Assembly (NCBI RefSeq): GCF_035917415.1
Contig: NZ_CP109073.1
Location: 5,068,501 to 5,132,500 of the forward strand
DNA: 64,000 bases
DNA from: Streptomyces sp. NBC_01803
GTDB taxonomy: Bacteria > Actinomycetota > Actinomycetes > Streptomycetales > Streptomycetaceae
Direction of reading: 5' to 3'
The notes under the pieces were generated by a model. It was not told the DNA's origin. It did no database searches and saw nothing but the letters and a program-made list of their open reading frames with translations. Of the stretch, positions 60,128-64,000 are shown piece after piece (the first letter of the stretch is position 1; the number at the start of each line of letters is the position of its first letter). The translations under genes were made by a program, and so were the position numbers.

Positions 60128-61276
60128 ATGGGCCCCAGGACCGGGCTGGCCGCCGTGAGCGCCGCCCTGCTCGCCATGAACCGCACCCTTCAGGTGCGCG
60201 ACGTGCTGCAGACGATCGTCGGCTCGGCCCGTGAGCTGCTCGACGCCCGCTACGCGGCCCTCGGCATCCCCGACGGCAACGGGGGCTTCGCCCAGTTCCT
60301 CGTGGACGGCATCAGCGAGCGGCAGTGGAAGGCCATCGGCCCGCTGCCGCGTCAGCACGGCATCCTCGCCGCGATGCTCCACGGCGCCACCCCCGTCCGC
60401 CTCGCCGACGTCCGCCAGGACCCCCGCTTCGAGGGCTGGCCCGCCGCGCACCCCGAGATGTCCGACTTCCTGGGCATGCCCATCGCGGACGGCGAAGAGG
60501 TCCTCGGCGCCCTCTTCCTGGCGAACAAACGCTGCCCGCCCGGCCGCCGCCGCCCCGACGGCTGCGCCTTCAGCGCCGACGACGAGCAGCTGCTGCGCCT
60601 CCTCGCCGAGCACGCCGCCATCGCCCTCACCAACGCCAGGCTCTACGAGCGCAGCCGCGAGCTGACCATCGCCGACGAGCGCGCCCGTCTCGCCCACGAG
60701 CTGCACGACGCCGTCGCCCAGAAGCTCTTCTCCCTGCGCCTGACCGCCCAGGCCGCCGCCGCCCTGGTGGACCGGGACCCCGAGCGCGCCCGCAGCGAGC
60801 TGCGCGAGGTCACCACTCTCGCCGCCGAGGCCGCCGACGAGCTGCGCGCCGCCGTCATCGAGCTGCGCCCCGCCGCCCTGGACGAGGACGGCCTGACCGC
60901 CACCCTGCGCGCCCAGATCCAAGTCCTCGACCGTGCCCACCCGGCCCGCGTCACCTTCGACTGTCAGGACACCCGGGCGCTGCCCCCGCGCCAGGAGGCG
61001 GCACTGCTCCGAGTCGCCCAGGAGGCGCTGCACAACGCCCTGCGGCACGCCGCCGCGGCCCGCGTCGAGGTCGCCCTCTTCCGCCGGGGCCCGGCCACGG
61101 TCCTGCGCGTGGCCGACGACGGCACCGGCTTCGACCCGGTGGCGGTCCGCACCGCGGGCCGCCACCTGGGCCTGGTCTCGATGCGCGACCGCGCGAGCGG
61201 GGTGGGCGGCGGCCTGACCGTGGAATCGACGCCCGGCAAGGGCACCGTGATCGAGATGGAGGTGCCCGGTGGCTGA
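60128..61276 (+). CDS. GAF-domain sensor histidine kinase (NarL-type partner)
   Basis: A 382-residue soluble kinase without membrane segments. A GAF domain spans about residues 17-175 ('LDARYAALGIPDGNGGFAQFLVDGI... FLGMPIADGEEVLGALFLANKR'). The HisKA_3 dimerisation region has the phosphoacceptor in 'ARLAHELHDAVAQKLFSLRL' (His near residue 196). The HATPase domain includes 'EALHNALRHAAAARV', 'RVADDGTGFDP' and 'GLVSMRDRASGVGGGLTVESTPGKGTVIEM'. It overlaps the response regulator gene by 8 bases. The signal is unknown; the absence of membrane segments suggests an intracellular cue. Confidence 0.92.
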   Translation: MGPRTGLAAVSAALLAMNRTLQVRDVLQTIVGSARELLDARYAALGIPDGNGGFAQFLVDGISERQWKAIGPLPRQHGILAAMLHGATPVRLADVRQDPRFEGWPAAHPEMSDFLGMPIADGEEVLGALFLANKRCPPGRRRPDGCAFSADDEQLLRLLAEHAAIALTNARLYERSRELTIADERARLAHELHDAVAQKLFSLRLTAQAAAALVDRDPERARSELREVTTLAAEAADELRAAVIELRPAALDEDGLTATLRAQIQVLDRAHPARVTFDCQDTRALPPRQEAALLRVAQEALHNALRHAAAARVEVALFRRGPATVLRVADDGTGFDPVAVRTAGRHLGLVSMRDRASGVGGGLTVESTPGKGTVIEMEVPGG

Positions 61277-61910
61277 TGCCATCCGCGTACTGCTGGTCGA
61301 CGACCACCAGGTGGTCCGGCGCGGCCTGCGCACGTTCCTCGAAGTGCAGGGAGACATCGAGGTCCTCGGCGAGGCCGCCGACGGCGCGGCGGGCGTCGCC
61401 CTCGCCGAGGAGCTGCGCCCCGACGTGATCCTCATGGATCTGAAGATGCCGGGCAGCGACGGCATGGACGCCCTGTGCCGGCTCAAGGAGCTGGGCATCC
61501 CGGCCCGCGTGCTGATCGTGACCAGCTTCACCGAGCAGCGCACCGTCGTGCCCGCGCTGCGCGCCGGCGCGGCCGGCTATGTCCACAAGGACATCGACCC
61601 CGACGCGCTGGCCGGCGCCATCCGCGCCGTCCACGCCGGGCACGTGCTGCTCCAGCCCGAGGTGGCCGGGGCCCTGCTGGCCCAGGACTCCTCCGGCGGC
61701 GGTGGCGGCCGGGCGGGCTCGCTGACCGAGCGGGAGCGCGAAGTGCTCGCCCAGATCACCCGCGGGCGCTCCAACCGCGAGATCGCCCGCGCCCTGGTGC
61801 TCTCCGAGAAGACCGTGAAGACCCATGTCTCGAACATCCTCATGAAGCTGGACCTGTCCGACCGGACTCAGGCCGCGCTGTGGGCCGTCCGGCACGGGGT
61901 CTCCGACTGA
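61269..61910 (+). CDS. NarL/FixJ family response regulator
   Basis: A 213-residue regulator. The receiver domain has acidic pocket 'VLLVDDHQVVRRGL', phosphoacceptor Asp in 'PDVILMDLKMPGSDG' and 'VLIVTSFTEQ' / 'GYVHKDIDPDAL'. The LuxR-type HTH is 'LTEREREVLAQITRGRSNREIARALVLSEKTVKTHVSNILMKLDLSDRTQAALWAV'. GTG at 61269 overlaps the kinase gene. The chaplin genes follow on the same strand, so control of them is possible but unproven. Confidence 0.94.
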   Translation: MADAIRVLLVDDHQVVRRGLRTFLEVQGDIEVLGEAADGAAGVALAEELRPDVILMDLKMPGSDGMDALCRLKELGIPARVLIVTSFTEQRTVVPALRAGAAGYVHKDIDPDALAGAIRAVHAGHVLLQPEVAGALLAQDSSGGGGGRAGSLTEREREVLAQITRGRSNREIARALVLSEKTVKTHVSNILMKLDLSDRTQAALWAVRHGVSD

Positions 61911-61976
61911 CCCCACTACCTCAGGAGAGCGCCCGGACCAAGCTGAGCGTCGCACCTCAGGCCAACATTCATACGG

Positions 61977-61995
61977 TCGGGTGTATGTCACCCGA
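61977..61995. promoter_or_regulatory. Inverted repeat upstream of the first chaplin gene
   Basis: TCGGGTG-TATGT-CACCCGA, perfect 7-bp arms with 5-base spacer, 85 bases before the chaplin GTG. It could be an operator or a 5' leader hairpin. Confidence 0.45.
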
Positions 61996-62079
61996 ATAGC
62001 GCAACTCCGGTGGGCCACGTCCGTTTTCCAGGGCAGCCGCGACGGACGGTCGCGGTCAACGCGCTAGGAAGGTCCAGAA

Positions 62080-62313
62080 GTGAAGAACCTCAAGAAGGCT
62101 GCCGCTGTCACCCTCATGGTCGGCGGGCTCGCCGCCGCCGGTGCCGGTGTGGCCTCGGCCGACGCCGCCGGCGCGGCCATCGGCTCCCCGGGCATCGTCT
62201 CCGGCAACAACGTGCAGGTGCCGGTGGACGTCCCCGTCAACGTGAGCGGCAACTCGATCAACGTGGTCGGTCTGCTCAACCCGGCGTTCGGCAACACCGC
62301 CGTCAACCACTGA
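62080..62313 (+). CDS. Short chaplin, cysteine-free (ChpE-like)
   Basis: A 77-residue secreted protein: signal peptide 'KKAAAVTLMVGGLAAAGAGVASA' then one chaplin domain ('GAAIGSPGIVSGNNVQVPVDVPVNVSGNSINVVGLLNPAFGNTAVNH'). Chaplins are amyloid-forming surface proteins that let aerial hyphae break the water surface. The two cysteines normal in short chaplins are replaced (Ser and Ala), as in ChpE. GTG at 62080 follows AGGAAGG. A hairpin separates it from the second chaplin. Confidence 0.93.
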   Translation: MKNLKKAAAVTLMVGGLAAAGAGVASADAAGAAIGSPGIVSGNNVQVPVDVPVNVSGNSINVVGLLNPAFGNTAVNH

Positions 62314-62337
62314 CGAGGGCGACGCCGCGGGACCGTT

Positions 62338-62386
62338 GGGCCGATCGTGCGTAACGGGCAGCCCGCCCGTGCCGTGCGATCGGCCC
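62338..62386 (+). terminator. Hairpin between the two chaplin genes
   Basis: GGGCCGATCG (62338-62347) pairs with CGATCGGCCC (62377-62386), a perfect 10-bp stem enclosing further GC-rich pairing. It lies 24 bases after the first chaplin stop. Confidence 0.6.
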
Positions 62387-62454
62387 GTGCGTTGTGCAGC
62401 GCGCGGCTCCGTCATCGGAGCCGCGGCAGGACAACGTCCAGGAGGATCCCACCT

Positions 62455-62697
62455 ATGAACACTGCCCAAAAGGCTGCCCTCGTGCTGGCCGCCGCCGGCG
62501 CCGTCGTCGGCGCCACCACCGGGACGGCCACCGCCTCGGGGGCCGACGCCCAGGCGGCGGCCGCGACGTCGCGAGGCGTCCTCTCCGGCAACAACGTGCA
62601 GGTGCCCATCGGCGTCCCGCTCAACGTCGTGGGGAACCCGATCAACGTGGTCGGTCTGCTCAACCCGGCGTTCGGCAACTCCGGAGTCAACGCCTGA
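62455..62697 (+). CDS. Second short chaplin, cysteine-free
   Basis: An 80-residue secreted protein: signal peptide 'KAALVLAAAGAVVGATTGTATASG', then a chaplin domain ('RGVLSGNNVQVPIGVPLNVVGNPINVVGLLNPAFGNSGVNA'). Cysteine positions read Val and Gly. The 'NPINVVGLLNPAFGN' end is nearly identical to the first chaplin, including at DNA level, suggesting tandem duplication. ATG at 62455 has AGGAGG 6-7 bases upstream. Confidence 0.92.
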   Translation: MNTAQKAALVLAAAGAVVGATTGTATASGADAQAAAATSRGVLSGNNVQVPIGVPLNVVGNPINVVGLLNPAFGNSGVNA

Positions 62698-62707
62698 GGC
62701 ATCCCGC

Positions 62708-62735
62708 GAGGCCCCCGGACGTCCCCGGGGGCCTC
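62708..62735 (+). terminator. Hairpin terminator after the second chaplin
   Basis: GAGGCCCCCGG, six-base loop, CCGGGGGCCTC: a perfect 11-bp stem starting 11 bases after the stop. It may also serve the convergent gene. Confidence 0.75.
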
Positions 62736-62748
62736 GGCATGCCGCGGC

Positions 62749-63558
62749 TCAGCCGTCCTGCCGCTCCAGCTCCTCCGCGTAGGCGTTGTACGCCGCCACC
62801 CGCGCTCGCCGCGCCGCCCGCTCCACCGTCCGCAGCAGCCGGTCCCGTTCGGCCAGCTGGCCCGCGCTCACCACCCCGCCGTGCCCCATGTCGTCGGCGC
62901 CCGCCTCCTCGGCGATCCCCACCAGGGCCCCCACCCGCTGCGCCAGCTCCAACACCCGCACCGCCCGCGGCGGATATCCCGGCGCCAGCACCTGCCGCCC
63001 CCGCTCCATCCGCGCCCGGTACGCCTCCAGCCGCGTCCGCGCCATCGGCCCCGCGCCCGCCACGTCCAGCCGCGTCAGCTCCTCGGTCGCGTCCCGCAGC
63101 ACCTCGGCGAGCTCACGCTCGGCCTCGCCCAGCGACGGAACGTCCGCCGGCGGCCCCTGCCGCACCGGCAGACACCGCCACAGCACCTCCGTGATCACAT
63201 CCCCGGCCGGTCCCGCCTCGCTCACCTCGGGCACCAGCCCGACCGCCCCTCCGGGTCCCGCCGCCAGCACCGCTTCCCCGGCCGCCAGCGCCGCCACGTT
63301 GAACTCCGGCGGCCCGCTCAGCCCCAGCGGATGGCCGGGCGCCGGCAGCGCGATCCGCAGCCCCACCACCCCCGACGACCGCAGCCGCCCCAGCGCCAGC
63401 GTCAGGCCCACCTGACCCGGCTCTCCCGGCAGACCGACCACCCGGTGCACGGTGTCGTCGGCCACCACTCGCGTCGCCGCGTCGTCCGGTGAGACGAGCC
63501 CGGCGAACAGCGCATTGCCCCAGGCGGCCAGCCGCCCCGCACGAGGTTCATCCAGCAT
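62749..63558 (-). CDS. Conserved actinomycete hypothetical protein
   Basis: A 269-residue protein, conserved downstream of chaplin genes in Streptomyces as far as I recognise. The first half is beta-rich ('GNALFAGLVSPDDAATRVVADDTVHRVVGLPGEPGQVGLTLALGRL'). The second half is alpha-helical and Arg/Glu-rich ('RARMERGRQVLAPGYPPRAVRVLELAQRVGALVGIAEEAG... AARRARVAAYNAYAEELERQDG'). No catalytic motif or membrane segment. ATG at 63558. Confidence 0.78.
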   Translation of the reverse strand: MLDEPRAGRLAAWGNALFAGLVSPDDAATRVVADDTVHRVVGLPGEPGQVGLTLALGRLRSSGVVGLRIALPAPGHPLGLSGPPEFNVAALAAGEAVLAAGPGGAVGLVPEVSEAGPAGDVITEVLWRCLPVRQGPPADVPSLGEAERELAEVLRDATEELTRLDVAGAGPMARTRLEAYRARMERGRQVLAPGYPPRAVRVLELAQRVGALVGIAEEAGADDMGHGGVVSAGQLAERDRLLRTVERAARRARVAAYNAYAEELERQDG

Positions 63559-63684
63559 GCCCCCTACCTTAGGGAAGTGCGCCCAACGAGCCTCCTGACG
63601 ACCGATGAGGGCGGGCGGTGGCGTAAGTTTTGCCATGGGGCTCACTGGCACCGAACGGCGACCGCAAGGGGAGAGACCGCGCGC

Positions 63685-64000
<316 letters not shown>

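Overview
The window is very GC-rich, gene-dense actinomycete DNA, almost certainly a Streptomyces chromosome. The evidence is two chaplin genes, ectoine genes, GTG/TTG starts, the streptomycete Asp23/AmaP cluster, an InhA-type FabI behind FabG, and an FHA-ABC transporter. The gene order (ect - LAETG protein - cob operon - pit - moaA - tldDE - fabG/fabI - serB - chaplin) is the conserved streptomycete core order.

1-4 kb: 5' part of ectB and all of ectA (minus strand), an amidohydrolase and a sortase-type LAETG surface protein (plus strand), closed by a hairpin terminator. 4-23.8 kb: one long minus-strand cobalamin operon read cobD-cobQ-cobN-chlID-cobO-cobB-cobI-cobM-cbiD-cobL-cbiG/cobJ-ferredoxin-cobH-cbiX-cobC. 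Almost every junction is a GTGA or ATGA stop/start overlap. A cobalamin riboswitch and a short upstream ORF precede cobD. Several cob proteins carry low-complexity insertions or extensions, including three in-frame 90-bp repeats at the cobM start. 23.8-25.3 kb: a Pit phosphate transporter with a partner membrane protein and a PHO-box-like site.

25.3-45.2 kb: housekeeping and conserved genes. These are a class II aldolase, an alpha/beta hydrolase, an ABC-F protein with a possible leader peptide, an enoyl-CoA hydratase, the Asp23/AmaP envelope-stress cluster, SURF1, a DEDDh exonuclease, MoaA, a PLP enzyme and the TldD/TldE protease pair.

45.2-51.0 kb looks like an accessory, partly decayed island between core genes. 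It has an LtrA fragment, a purine-nucleoside-permease remnant, an intact Tat-exported nucleoside-phosphorylase-like gene and a rifampin phosphotransferase (rph). The two nucleoside-related loci share a diverged copy of the same palindromic promoter segment. The rph gene sits behind a rifamycin-associated element, and its 5' leader contains the N-terminus of a GT1 glycosyltransferase, apparently a deleted rgt gene.

51.2-64 kb: fabG-fabI, a GntR regulator beside a wrecked MFS gene, small membrane proteins, a SixA-like phosphatase, SerB, a double-FHA ABC transporter, a transglycosylase-like gene broken by one TAG codon, a NarL-type two-component pair, two cysteine-free chaplins, a conserved hypothetical and the start of an ABC ATPase. 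I saw no rRNA, tRNA, CRISPR array or intact insertion sequence.
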